Below, in pieces: positions 28,657 through 38,115 of a stretch of DNA of 64,000 nucleotides; positions within the stretch are counted from its first letter, which is position 1; each line of letters opens with the position of its first letter. Position numbers and translations under genes: made by a program. The notes below the pieces were generated by a model. It had not been told where the DNA came from. It worked only from the letters and a program-made list of their open reading frames with translations, and did not search any database. This stretch comes from a bacterium (GTDB lineage Bacteria; CSSED10-310; JAFGSJ01), in NCBI GenBank assembly GCA_016934675.1, contig JAFGSJ010000152.1, positions 1 through 64,000 of the forward strand, in the 5' to 3' direction.

Positions 28657-29217
28657 ATGAAGAAGTTACTATGGTCCGGTTCCATAATGGGTTTATGTTT
28701 TTTCCTGTTCTTCGGTACATCGAGTTTATGTGCCCTAACTCATGGACCGAAAGGTGATCATCCGGGTAAAGCAATGCTTCACGTGCAAATGCTGGAAGAA
28801 CATAGTGCCGAACTCGGTCTTACCGAAGCACAACTCGAAAAGATCAGGGGTATTTACGACAAATCTCAAAAGGAAATAATCAAAATCGAGGCTGATTTGA
28901 AAATAGCCCGGATCGACCTGAGGGCCGAAATGGAGAAAGACCGCTCCGACAGGAATAAAGTTTCGGATTTGATCGATGCTCTGACCCGGATCGAGGCCCA
29001 GTTGAAGAAGAGTAAGTACATGTCCATTCTCGAGGTCAAAGAAATTCTCACTCCTGAGCAATTGACCAAGATCAAGACCCTGAGGATTGAAAAACGGATG
29101 GAGCGTCATGATCACAGGTCCGAAATGCGTCAAGACCGTATGGCTGACCGACGGGACCAGCGAATTGATCGGTCGGGGAATCCTGACGATTTCCGGGAAT
29201 TGGACGACGATTTTTAA
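28657..29217 (+). CDS. Spy/CpxP-like periplasmic protein
   Basis: A 186-residue exported, helical protein. The signal peptide (MKKLLWSGSIMGLCFFLFF) ends near residue 27. Two LTxxQ-type motifs are visible (LGLTEAQLEKI and LTPEQLTKI), the hallmark of Spy/CpxP/zinc-resistance chaperone-like proteins that respond to envelope or metal stress. The C-terminal 45 residues are very rich in Arg, His, Asp and Met (MERHDHRSEMRQDRMADRR), a possible metal-binding tail. AAGGAGGT precedes the ATG and a strong terminator follows at 29262-29300, so it is a single-gene unit. Confidence 0.88.
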   Translation: MKKLLWSGSIMGLCFFLFFGTSSLCALTHGPKGDHPGKAMLHVQMLEEHSAELGLTEAQLEKIRGIYDKSQKEIIKIEADLKIARIDLRAEMEKDRSDRNKVSDLIDALTRIEAQLKKSKYMSILEVKEILTPEQLTKIKTLRIEKRMERHDHRSEMRQDRMADRRDQRIDRSGNPDDFRELDDDF

Positions 29218-29261
29218 TTAAGACCACTCGAGAGGGTTTATGACTGTTTGCCCCTCTCTTT

Positions 29262-29300
29262 GGTGAAGCGGCTGTGATCAGTCGCTTCACCTTTTTTTTT
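29262..29300 (+). terminator. Rho-independent terminator of the Spy-like gene
   Basis: GGTGAAGCG pairs perfectly with CGCTTCACC around a 12-nt loop, followed by nine T's. Confidence 0.92.
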
Positions 29301-29373
29301 GGGGCTGCGACGCTGCTCCGATCAAGAGCGTCCCCGCCTTCTCAAGCATCACCCTGTTCCGTGTTCTGACCGT

Positions 29374-29402
29374 TTGCTTTTTTCTCCAGATCACCGTATA
29401 TT
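29374..29402 (+). promoter_or_regulatory. Sigma70-type promoter of the TPR-CHAT gene
   Basis: TTGCTT, 17 bp, TATATT, about 50 bp upstream of the ATG at 29452. Confidence 0.45.
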
Positions 29403-29451
29403 CTAACAAAGTCAGTATGAAAATCGTGAGGTAGTTCACGAGGATAATGAC

Positions 29452-32400
29452 ATGGTTTGTCCCCATCACCATCAAACCGCCCAACGCTTAGGGTTAATTG
29501 GGGCTATTATTTTTATGTCGGTACTGGTTTCCGGAATGATGTCCGGCAGCCTGGTCCAGGGTCAAATCGATACGGGGGTGAGCGGATCCAATCCTGATCA
29601 GGTGAGGGCACTGCTCGAGCGTGCAAACACTCAATTACAGATCGGAGATTTCTCTCGGGCTGAGACATTGTACCGTCAGGCCCTGGACCTGGAACGGGCA
29701 GGACACGGTCCGAGCCTGACCACGGCCCGAATATTGGTTAATCTGGGTGCCCTTTATCAGGCCATGGGTGAGTTAACCCGGGCCCGTTCGCATTATGACC
29801 AGGCGATCTCTGTCTACGAGACAAACGGACTGGAAGATGGTGAACTGATTACTGTCTTGTCCAATCGGGCCTTGCTGGCAGAAACACAGGGCGGTTTTGC
29901 CGAAGCGGAGCAAACCTGGCGTCGTATTCTCAATATTCAAGAACGAACCGCCCCTGATAGTCCCGGAGTGGCATCATCCCTGCACCAACTCGGGAAATAT
30001 GCCCAGTTGAATGCCGACAACATTGCTGCTAAAAAATTTTATCTGCGGGCCCTGGACCTGGAAAAACGATTCGATCCCAACAGTGAATATGTCGTCACTA
30101 ATCTGGAAGCGTTGGTGGCTATAACCATTAACGACGGCGAATTCGAACAGGCCCTGGACTGCCTTGAACAGGCATTTTCGCTTGAAAAACAACGTAGTGC
30201 TGAAGGTGCCGTTTATGCCCGGCTCTTGAATCTGAAAGCTACAGTCAAGCGTGAGCAGGGTGAACTCGATCAGGCTGAAGCTTTGGCCCAAAAGGCCCTG
30301 GACATCCAGGGCCGAATGACACCACCGGACCTGGACCGGGCGGCAAGTCTGAGTAATCTTGGGCGTTTGGCTTTAATCAAGGGCGATTATAATCGGGCGG
30401 AACAGTTTTTAGACCAGGCCCGTCATATCCGCGAACAGTTGGTCCCTCAAAGTACCCAAATGGTAGCCAGTCTGACCGATTTGGGCAATCTGGCTTATGC
30501 TCGAGGTGACTTGCATGCCGCGGAGCAACTCTACAATCGGGCCCTGGACCTTCAACAACTTCTCTTGCCACACAGTCAGGCAATAGCCATCAGCTTGAAC
30601 AATCTGGGGGGTGTTCTCCTGAATCGGGGAGATTTAGCCCAAGCCGAGGCATACTATCAGAAAGCTCTGGATTTGTTGTTGAAAATAGGCCCGACCCTGA
30701 CTTTAACCGCGAATTCTTACAATAATCTGGGCATTGTTGCGGCCATGCGGACCGATTTCGTGACCGCGGAGCATTATTTTCAAAAAGCCACCGATGTCTG
30801 GAACCAGATTGCTCCCGGTTCACTCGAACGGGCCAGGTGCCTGACAAATCTGGGTGAATTATCCCGGGAAAAGGGCGATTATAATGAAGCTGAAAGGTAT
30901 CATCAAGAGGCCCTTGCTCTCACCCAAAGTGTTGCTCCCAACACCGAGATCATCACTCATTGTTACCATAATCTGGCGGATGTCTACCGTGCCCGGGGTG
31001 ATGATGAGCAAGCAGAACGCTTGTATCATCTTGCGTTCGAACATAATGAAACGCTTGCTCCGGGTAGTTTGAATTCAACTTTCAGCCTCCACGATCTGGG
31101 ACAAATCGCCCTGAAACGGCAACAGTACGATCTCGCTGAAAAGTATTACCGACAGGCCCAGACCATCCTGGAAAAACTGGCCCCGTTCAGTATCAATCTG
31201 GCCGAATGTTACCAAAGCCTTGGAAAGCTCGAACGGGAACGGCACAATCTGTCAAGAGCACGTGAATACCTTGAAAAGGCAGTGGCTTTGCTCGAAGGCC
31301 AAGCCAAACGACTGGGTGGCTCGAAACAGGACTGGCAGCAATTCAGGGAACATTATGACGATATGTACCGGGACCTGCTGGAAGTGCAAGTCGAGCTGGG
31401 GCTGTTTGTAGAAGCTTTTCACACTCTTGAACGCTCGAAGGCCCGTGTCCTGCTTGAAATACTCGCTGAACGCGACCTGCAGTTACCCCTCAGAGCCGAG
31501 ACCGATATGCAGGATATACTCCGCGACATACAGACTGAATACGATCAAATTCAGGGCGAGCTGTCCCTCCTCGATTCCCGGACCGATACCCTACTCATCA
31601 AACAGCACTTCGAGTCAATGCATCTCTGCCAGAAGAGGAAAGATGAGCTGATTGACAAAATCCGAAAGCAGTCTCCCGAATATGCCAGCCTTCATTATCC
31701 CCAACCGCTGCAATTCGCCGATCTGGACAACGTGCTCGACCCGGGAACCGCATTGCTGGCCTATAAAGTCACACCGGCACTCACCTATGTGTTTTGTGTT
31801 TCAACCCAAAACCATGGCACAAAGTTAGCACTTACTTGCCTGAAGTTACCGGTGGGTTCGGTTGAACTACACCGAACGATTCGTCACTTTCTCGCCATGG
31901 TCCGGGCCCGTGAATCGATATCCTCCCTGGAACAAGCTGGGAAAAAACTCTACGATCTGCTGATTGCACCAGCCGAAACGGCACTTGCCTCGAGTACACG
32001 GTTACTCATTGTTCCTGACGGCCCGCTTTACAGCCTTCCCTTCGCAGCCCTGACCAGAACTTTACGGGCCGAACCCGGTGCAAAGAACATGGAAACCCGG
32101 GCCTATCTGATTTCCTGGAAACCCATCCATACTGTTGTATCGTTGACTGTCTATGCAGAACTCAGAAAAAACCGCAAGCCTATTCAGCCACCGGATTCGG
32201 AAAGCCTACTGATTGCTTTCGGTAATCCCGATTATCATGTCGCCGCCACAGCACAACCCGAACATAATCCCAATGTTCAACTGCGTTCACTTCTGGCCCG
32301 TGGGATTGTCCTCGAACCGCTTCCGGGCAGCCGTGCTGAGGTCGAGAGCATCTGTGCTCTCTTTGGTAGAAGTGCACGGATCTTTTTGGACGAGGCGGCA

Positions 32401-32901
32401 ACCGAAGAGCAGGTCTATCAGCTACCCCGGACTACCCGTTTGCTGCATTTTGCTTGTCATGGTTTCATCGATGAACTCTTTCCACTGGATTCAGCCCTGG
32501 CCCTTTCCATACCCGGAGAAAACGGGTCGGGCCGGGAAAACGGCCTGCTTCAAGCCTGGGAAATATTTGAAAAAGTTCGTCTCGAGGCCGATCTGGTCAC
32601 CCTGTCAGCCTGCAATACCGCTCAGGGCAAACAGGTCAGTGGTGAAGGCATCATCGGTTTGACCAGGGCTTTTCAATATGCGGGAGCCAGATCAATCCTG
32701 GCTTCACTCTGGAGTGTCCCCGATATCTCGACTAAAGAACTGACGGTCCGATTCTACAATCATCTTCAAAACGGTAAGAGTAAGGACGAGGCCCTGCAAG
32801 CCGCACAGATGGACCTGCTCTCAAACCCGACACCCGGTCCAGATTCGACCAACCATCCCCTTCATTGGGCCGCCTTCAGCCTGATCGGCGATTGGAAATA
32901 G
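29452..32901 (+). CDS. TPR-CHAT protein (putative caspase-fold protease), exported
   Basis: 1149 residues. A signal peptide or anchor (residues about 12-38, LGLIGAIIFMSVLVSG) is followed directly by some fourteen TPR units of about 42 residues (typical unit GDLAQAEAYYQKALDLL), up to about residue 610. A coiled-coil linker follows, then a CHAT domain at about 800-1149 with catalytic His in HFACHG and Cys in LSACNTAQG. It lacks the PDZ-like segment of the paralogue at 11261-14533 but shares the same repeat type and domain order. GAGGAT is 8 nt before the ATG. It converges on the nucleotidyltransferase gene with a 12-bp gap. Confidence 0.9.
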   Translation: MVCPHHHQTAQRLGLIGAIIFMSVLVSGMMSGSLVQGQIDTGVSGSNPDQVRALLERANTQLQIGDFSRAETLYRQALDLERAGHGPSLTTARILVNLGALYQAMGELTRARSHYDQAISVYETNGLEDGELITVLSNRALLAETQGGFAEAEQTWRRILNIQERTAPDSPGVASSLHQLGKYAQLNADNIAAKKFYLRALDLEKRFDPNSEYVVTNLEALVAITINDGEFEQALDCLEQAFSLEKQRSAEGAVYARLLNLKATVKREQGELDQAEALAQKALDIQGRMTPPDLDRAASLSNLGRLALIKGDYNRAEQFLDQARHIREQLVPQSTQMVASLTDLGNLAYARGDLHAAEQLYNRALDLQQLLLPHSQAIAISLNNLGGVLLNRGDLAQAEAYYQKALDLLLKIGPTLTLTANSYNNLGIVAAMRTDFVTAEHYFQKATDVWNQIAPGSLERARCLTNLGELSREKGDYNEAERYHQEALALTQSVAPNTEIITHCYHNLADVYRARGDDEQAERLYHLAFEHNETLAPGSLNSTFSLHDLGQIALKRQQYDLAEKYYRQAQTILEKLAPFSINLAECYQSLGKLERERHNLSRAREYLEKAVALLEGQAKRLGGSKQDWQQFREHYDDMYRDLLEVQVELGLFVEAFHTLERSKARVLLEILAERDLQLPLRAETDMQDILRDIQTEYDQIQGELSLLDSRTDTLLIKQHFESMHLCQKRKDELIDKIRKQSPEYASLHYPQPLQFADLDNVLDPGTALLAYKVTPALTYVFCVSTQNHGTKLALTCLKLPVGSVELHRTIRHFLAMVRARESISSLEQAGKKLYDLLIAPAETALASSTRLLIVPDGPLYSLPFAALTRTLRAEPGAKNMETRAYLISWKPIHTVVSLTVYAELRKNRKPIQPPDSESLLIAFGNPDYHVAATAQPEHNPNVQLRSLLARGIVLEPLPGSRAEVESICALFGRSARIFLDEAATEEQVYQLPRTTRLLHFACHGFIDELFPLDSALALSIPGENGSGRENGLLQAWEIFEKVRLEADLVTLSACNTAQGKQVSGEGIIGLTRAFQYAGARSILASLWSVPDISTKELTVRFYNHLQNGKSKDEALQAAQMDLLSNPTPGPDSTNHPLHWAAFSLIGDWK

Positions 32902-32913
32902 CTACGGACCCGG

Positions 32914-34107
32914 TCAATTTCTCTTTTTCCCAGTCTGTGGTAATGATTCAAACCGGCTGTTTTTCAGCAGTCTCTTGATGAAGATCAGGAAATATTTCCA
33001 GCGACAGCATGAACCGAGGAAGGCGATGGCCTGGTATGGCGGAAAAATGACCCGGAGAGCGCTTGAGCAAACCTGGCCCAGATGCGGGACCAGAAAACGG
33101 GCTGCCAGCTTCCGGCGATATATCCCCGCTCCAGGTTCGAGCGGGATATTAACCAGCCGGACAAGGGCCTGTTTTTGAATGAAAGTTGGCCTGTTCAGGG
33201 GAGTCGACCAACACGATGATGGCCCCAGATACTGTTCGAGTTGACCGCAGATGGCCAACCAGCATATCTGCAGATCAAAAGACCGGGCCAATTCGGCCCG
33301 TTCGGTCTGATCAGGCAAGACCCAACTACTCCAGGCACAGTCGATCAGGGTTTTGAACTCGCCGTAACTGTGTTCGTGATGGTGAATGATCAGATAGAGC
33401 CATAATCCCTCAAGCGACAGATCGGAACCGTCCTCGAGCCATAGTCGTTCATCTGACCAGAACCGTTCCGAAAAGAGGACAAACCGGTCCGGCTGGACCG
33501 GATACCAGTGCAATTCAAGCAACAGTCCGCTGTGCTGTTTGATAAGTTTGAGATGATGCGATTTAGCCTTTTCGTGGGCCACTATCTCGGTTGCTGGCAA
33601 AGAATATCCGTTATGTACCAGTAAATCGAGAACGAGGTCTCTATCGGCGAGCTTGACCAGCAGATCGAGATCGGCCATGACCCGTCGGCCCGATCCTCCA
33701 TAAATCCGGTCCTCAAGTCGCGGCCCCTTCAAGGGCAGATACCAGATGCCCTTCTGCGAAAGCAAAGTTTCCAGAAATTCGAGTTCCTCCCGAAGCGAGT
33801 TGCTATTGAGCAGTGCCGCCAGATGTAATTTTTTCAGTGCTGCATGAAGGGATGCAACTCGCTGGCGGACCAGCTCCTCATTGGGGCCGAAGTCGGTCCC
33901 AAGACTTGGTAACGCCTCATACATCAGCGGGGCCAGACTGAACTGCCGAGCCCAAAACAGACAACGTTCACCTGAAAAATCAGCCCGGGACAGCAGGGCC
34001 ACTATTCTATCCCCGACCGTGCTCAAATCCGGGTGACAGCTCGTGATTACAAATTGTAATTCCGGACTGAGGGATTGTATCTGTTTACCCGGTGCTTCCC
34101 CATTCAT
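32914..34107 (-). CDS. Nucleotidyltransferase-fold protein (NTP_transf_5 type)
   Basis: A 397-residue protein with the core of the uncharacterised nucleotidyltransferase family PF14907: LPLKGPRLEDRIYGG then RVMADLDLLVKLADRD, where the D-x-D pair would bind metal and NTP. A distal helical part includes LIIHHHEHSYGEFKTLIDCAW, which is also typical. Family members are often found with polysaccharide genes, but here it stands between the TPR-CHAT gene (convergent) and the potassium channel (divergent). The acceptor is unknown. The ribosome site is not obvious. Confidence 0.8.
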   Translation of the reverse strand: MNGEAPGKQIQSLSPELQFVITSCHPDLSTVGDRIVALLSRADFSGERCLFWARQFSLAPLMYEALPSLGTDFGPNEELVRQRVASLHAALKKLHLAALLNSNSLREELEFLETLLSQKGIWYLPLKGPRLEDRIYGGSGRRVMADLDLLVKLADRDLVLDLLVHNGYSLPATEIVAHEKAKSHHLKLIKQHSGLLLELHWYPVQPDRFVLFSERFWSDERLWLEDGSDLSLEGLWLYLIIHHHEHSYGEFKTLIDCAWSSWVLPDQTERAELARSFDLQICWLAICGQLEQYLGPSSCWSTPLNRPTFIQKQALVRLVNIPLEPGAGIYRRKLAARFLVPHLGQVCSSALRVIFPPYQAIAFLGSCCRWKYFLIFIKRLLKNSRFESLPQTGKKRN

Positions 34108-34252
34108 GGACGAGTCTTTCTTTTGTTTGATCGAGTCGGTGATGAATCTCGGTAATCTGTAGTATTCGGCTTATCACAGCTCAACTGTCGCATGGTGAGC
34201 TGTTTGTCAAGTTCCCTGATTCAGGGTGTGGATTAATCAAATCTTTATTGAC

Positions 34253-34282
34253 TTGATATCAGGCAGCATTTTTGTCTACAAT
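34253..34282 (+). promoter_or_regulatory. Candidate promoter of the potassium channel gene
   Basis: TTGATA, 18 bp, TACAAT, about 100 bp upstream of the ATG at 34385. The rest of 34108-34384 shows nothing else. Confidence 0.45.
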
Positions 34283-34384
34283 CAAGAAACCGATTCGTGA
34301 CAAGTGCACTATATTTGCATATTACCGATCAGTACTATATGAAACAAGGTTGTTCTGACACAATCGCAATCGGATGGATGCGCC

Positions 34385-35470
34385 ATGACCTCAACTCTCT
34401 ATGAATTGCAAAAAAAACTCTACTATACTCTGGCTGCCTTGGCCGCCATTTTTGTGGTTGGAACAATCGGTTTCAAACTGATCGGGGGAGAAAACTGGTC
34501 GATTCTCGATTCTCTGTATATGACCGTTATTACTATAACGACGGTCGGTTTTGGTGAAATACATGACTTGACCAATAATCCCGCTGCCCGGATATTTACA
34601 ATATTTATGCTCCTGTTCGGCATGGGAGTATTGGCATATGGCGTTGGAAATATAACCGCTTTTATCGTCGAAGGAAATTTGATGCATATCATGTGGAGGC
34701 GTCAGACCATGAGAGAGATTAATCGGATGAAAAACCACATCATTGTGTGTGGTGCCGGAGAGATAGGTCACCATGTTATCGAGGAATTTCAAAAAATCGC
34801 AATCAATTTTGTGATCATCGAGAAAAACAGTGAAATCGTCGCAAATCTTCGTGAAAAACTGAATGTTTCCATACTTCAGGGCGACGCAACAGACGACGAT
34901 ATCCTGATCGAGGCGGGAATTAATAAGGCCGCAGGGATCATTTCCACACTTCACTCGGATAAAGACAATTTATTCATTACCGTGTCGGCCCGGCAACTGA
35001 ATCCCTCCATTCGCATTGTCGTTCATGCCGTCGATCAGGCCGCCCACAAAAAATTGGTCCGTAGTGGGGCCAATGCGGCCGTATCGACCAATTCCATCGG
35101 AGCAATGCGTCTGGCTTCCGAGATGGTCCGACCGACAGTGGTCAATTTTCTCGATCAGATGCTGCGACTTAAGGAACAAACGATCAGGATCGAAGAGGTG
35201 ACCATTAAACCGAAATCAGACCTGATCGATCAGAGTCTTTACGGCGCAAATATCGGGAAAAAAACCGGCGTTCTAGTCATCGCCATCAGAAACATGGAAT
35301 CGAATCAATTCGTCTATACCTTTTCAAAAGAACTCAGATTGAAAAAGAATGATATTTTGGTGGCTTTGGGTACGGTCGACCAAATTAAAAAATTGAGGGA
35401 ACTGGCCGGCTACGAGGACGATGAAGCCATTTCCCTCGATGCAGCGGGCAATCCGAGCGAGGCAACCTAG
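34385..35470 (+). CDS. Potassium channel with RCK (TrkA-N/TrkA-C) domains
   Basis: A 361-residue Kch/MthK-like channel. Two membrane helices (about 15-33 and 70-92) flank a pore loop with the selectivity filter TVGFGE. The cytoplasmic part has a Rossmann RCK domain starting HIIVCGAGEIGHHVIEEF with acidic strand-2 end VIIEKN, and a C-terminal TrkA-C domain (about 275-345). Nucleotide or calcium gating is expected from the family. It is transcribed alone and ends 52 bp from the convergent glycogen phosphorylase gene. Confidence 0.92.
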   Translation: MTSTLYELQKKLYYTLAALAAIFVVGTIGFKLIGGENWSILDSLYMTVITITTVGFGEIHDLTNNPAARIFTIFMLLFGMGVLAYGVGNITAFIVEGNLMHIMWRRQTMREINRMKNHIIVCGAGEIGHHVIEEFQKIAINFVIIEKNSEIVANLREKLNVSILQGDATDDDILIEAGINKAAGIISTLHSDKDNLFITVSARQLNPSIRIVVHAVDQAAHKKLVRSGANAAVSTNSIGAMRLASEMVRPTVVNFLDQMLRLKEQTIRIEEVTIKPKSDLIDQSLYGANIGKKTGVLVIAIRNMESNQFVYTFSKELRLKKNDILVALGTVDQIKKLRELAGYEDDEAISLDAAGNPSEAT

Positions 35471-35522
35471 CCCCGCAGATGACACAAGCTCTTGTTCACA
35501 GTTGAGCTCCAAGGGATAGAAA

Positions 35523-37970
35523 TCATGTATCCTGTTGGACCTGTTTGGCTCGCCAAATATTCTGGGCATATTCCTGAATGGCCCGGTCACTGGAAAATTT
35601 GCCACAGCGGGCCACGTTGAGTACTGCCATACGGTTCCAGTCCTTCCTGTTCAGATACATGGCCGCCACCCGGTCCTGGCAATCAATATATGCCTGATAG
35701 TCCGCCAACACAAAATAGCGGTCGCCATCGCCGAGAAGAGTGTTGACGATCGGATGGAACAGATCGGGTGCCCCGGGTGAAAAATAACCATCACTGAGCT
35801 GATTGATGATCTGGCTCAGTTGCTCGTTCTGTTCAAGGATATCGACCGGATTGTAATGCGGCCGGTAATCACGGATTTCCTGGGCATTCAGTCCGAACAG
35901 GAAGAAATTATCCGGACCGACTTCCTCACGAATCTCGACATTAGCCCCATCCAAAGTCCCGATGGTCAGGGCCCCGTTCAGGGCAAACTTCATGTTTCCC
36001 GTGCCCGAAGCTTCATAGCCCGCCGTGGAAATCTGTTCTGATAAGTCGGCTGCCGGTATCAGAATCTGAGCTAACGATACGGTGTAATTGGGAGCGAAGA
36101 CAATCTGGAGTTTCTCCCGAACCTTCGGATGAGCCTGGACGATATCCGCGACACAATGGATCAATTTGATGATCAACTTGGACATAAAATAGCCCGGGGC
36201 CGATTTTCCGGCGAAGATAATGGCTCGGGGCACACTCTCATATTCGGGTCTGTTCTCGAGCACTCTGTTATAGAGCGTTATCGCGTGCAAAATATTGAGC
36301 AATTGACGCTTGTATTCGTGAAAACGTTTGGCCTGACAATCAAACATGAAATCAGGATTGACAAGGATATCAACAGTTTTTTTGAGATAGTCCGAGAACT
36401 TTTCTTTATTCATCTTCTTGATCTGTTGAAACTGTTCGATAAAAACCGGGTCGATCGCAAACGGTTCGAGTTCACGCAAGCGGGTCAAATCTTTCAACCA
36501 GCCGGTCCCGATACTGTCCGTGATCAAAGTGGACAGGGAGGGGTTGGCCTCGAGCACCCAGCGCCGTGGCGTGACGCCATTGGTCACATTGGTGAATTTG
36601 TCGGGCCACATTTGTTGAAAATCGGGAAAGACGGACTGCTGCAGTATGGCCGAGTGTAGTGCGGAAACACCATTGACCGTGTGCGAACCGGTAATGGCCA
36701 GGCGGGACATGTGCACCAGTCCGCGACCATGACGGGTGATGATCGCCTGATTTTCTTTACGGGCGGGCTCATTGGGGAAGCGATACGAAATCTGGACCAA
36801 TAAACGGCGATTGATCTCCTGAATGATCTGAAGGTGACGCGGCAGCAGGTTCCCAATAATGTCCTCGGACCACATCTCCAGGGCCTCGGGTAATATTGTA
36901 TGGTTCGTGTACGAGAAAGAGCGGGTCGTGATCGACCAAGCCTCATCCCACTCGAAGTTATGTTCATCGACCAGAATGCGCATCAACTCGGGAATAGCAA
37001 TAGACGGATGTGTATCATTGAGCTGAATGGCGACCTTGTCCGGAAATTCATTGAAATCCTTATGAAATTTTCGGTAGCGTCGAATGATGTCCTTTAAGGT
37101 GGCAGACACAAAAAAGTATTGCTGCTTGAGGCGTAATTCCTTACCTGCCAGCGATTGGTCATTGGGGTAGAGGACCTTCGAGATCGACTCGGTCCGGCTT
37201 TTATCGTCCACGGCCCTGACATAATCGCCACTGTTGAAGTAGTCGAGATTGAATTCACGCGTTGATTTAGCAGACCAGAGCCGGAGGGTATTGACTACAT
37301 TATTGTGATAACCGACAACCGGATAATCATAGGCCATGGCCATGACATTCTCGCTATTGACCCACTCCATCCGTAAACGATCGTTTCGCGAAACCGAACT
37401 GTTGACCTTGCCGTAAAAACTAACCATGTACAGGATTTCAGGGCGGGCCAATTCCCAGACATTGCCGTAGCGTAACCAGTTATCAGGGGTCTCGACCTGG
37501 TGCCCATCTAGGATTCGTTGGAAAAAGATACCATATTCGTAGCGAATACCATAGCCATAACCGGGATAACCCAGCGAGGCCATGGAGTCGAGAAAACAGG
37601 CGGCCAGACGTCCCAAACCACCATTACCCAGACCAGCATCCCATTCCAAGTCGATGATCTGCTGCCGATCGAGTTCGAGTTTGGTCAATGTCTGCTCGAA
37701 CTCTCGCTCGAGACCCAAATTCAATATGTTATTCATGAGTAAGCGGCCCAGTAAAAACTCGAGTGAGAGATAATAAATCCGCTTGGCGTCAACTTCATAA
37801 TACTTTTGCTGTGTCCTGATCCATCGCTCAGCGATGAAATTCCGGGCCGCCATGGCCACGGAAACGTATCGATCTCGTTCCGTCGCAGAATACTGGTCCT
37901 TGGCCTGGGTATAACAGAGGTGGTCCAGAATCATTTGCTCGACCAAAGCACTTGTCCCTTTTGCTGTCAT
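35523..37970 (-). CDS. glgP: Glycogen/starch phosphorylase
   Basis: Releases glucose-1-phosphate from storage alpha-glucan. The 815-residue length is typical. Visible motifs are the N-terminal YYLSLEFLLGRLL, the substrate-gate GYGIRYEYGIFFQ, NVTNGVTPRRWV, and the pyridoxal-phosphate Lys in EASGTGNMKFALNGALTIGTLDGANVEI. The ATG at 37970 is chosen because GAGGGG lies just upstream; a longer frame to 38183 would run into the neighbouring ABC permease-CPBP gene and has no ribosome site. That neighbour ends 145 bp upstream on the same strand. Confidence 0.94.
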   Translation of the reverse strand: MTAKGTSALVEQMILDHLCYTQAKDQYSATERDRYVSVAMAARNFIAERWIRTQQKYYEVDAKRIYYLSLEFLLGRLLMNNILNLGLEREFEQTLTKLELDRQQIIDLEWDAGLGNGGLGRLAACFLDSMASLGYPGYGYGIRYEYGIFFQRILDGHQVETPDNWLRYGNVWELARPEILYMVSFYGKVNSSVSRNDRLRMEWVNSENVMAMAYDYPVVGYHNNVVNTLRLWSAKSTREFNLDYFNSGDYVRAVDDKSRTESISKVLYPNDQSLAGKELRLKQQYFFVSATLKDIIRRYRKFHKDFNEFPDKVAIQLNDTHPSIAIPELMRILVDEHNFEWDEAWSITTRSFSYTNHTILPEALEMWSEDIIGNLLPRHLQIIQEINRRLLVQISYRFPNEPARKENQAIITRHGRGLVHMSRLAITGSHTVNGVSALHSAILQQSVFPDFQQMWPDKFTNVTNGVTPRRWVLEANPSLSTLITDSIGTGWLKDLTRLRELEPFAIDPVFIEQFQQIKKMNKEKFSDYLKKTVDILVNPDFMFDCQAKRFHEYKRQLLNILHAITLYNRVLENRPEYESVPRAIIFAGKSAPGYFMSKLIIKLIHCVADIVQAHPKVREKLQIVFAPNYTVSLAQILIPAADLSEQISTAGYEASGTGNMKFALNGALTIGTLDGANVEIREEVGPDNFFLFGLNAQEIRDYRPHYNPVDILEQNEQLSQIINQLSDGYFSPGAPDLFHPIVNTLLGDGDRYFVLADYQAYIDCQDRVAAMYLNRKDWNRMAVLNVARCGKFSSDRAIQEYAQNIWRAKQVQQDT

Positions 37971-38115
37971 GTTCCCCTCACTTATGCTGGGCCCTAGTCC
38001 GGGTTTCGCGGGTTTCGAGGTCCGGGTTCCCTGTTCCTTACTAGGACAGTCCCGGTCCAACCGACCTTGGCCCATCATAGCATGCTTCGCGCCCCGATGT
38101 AAAGGTGCCCATTGA

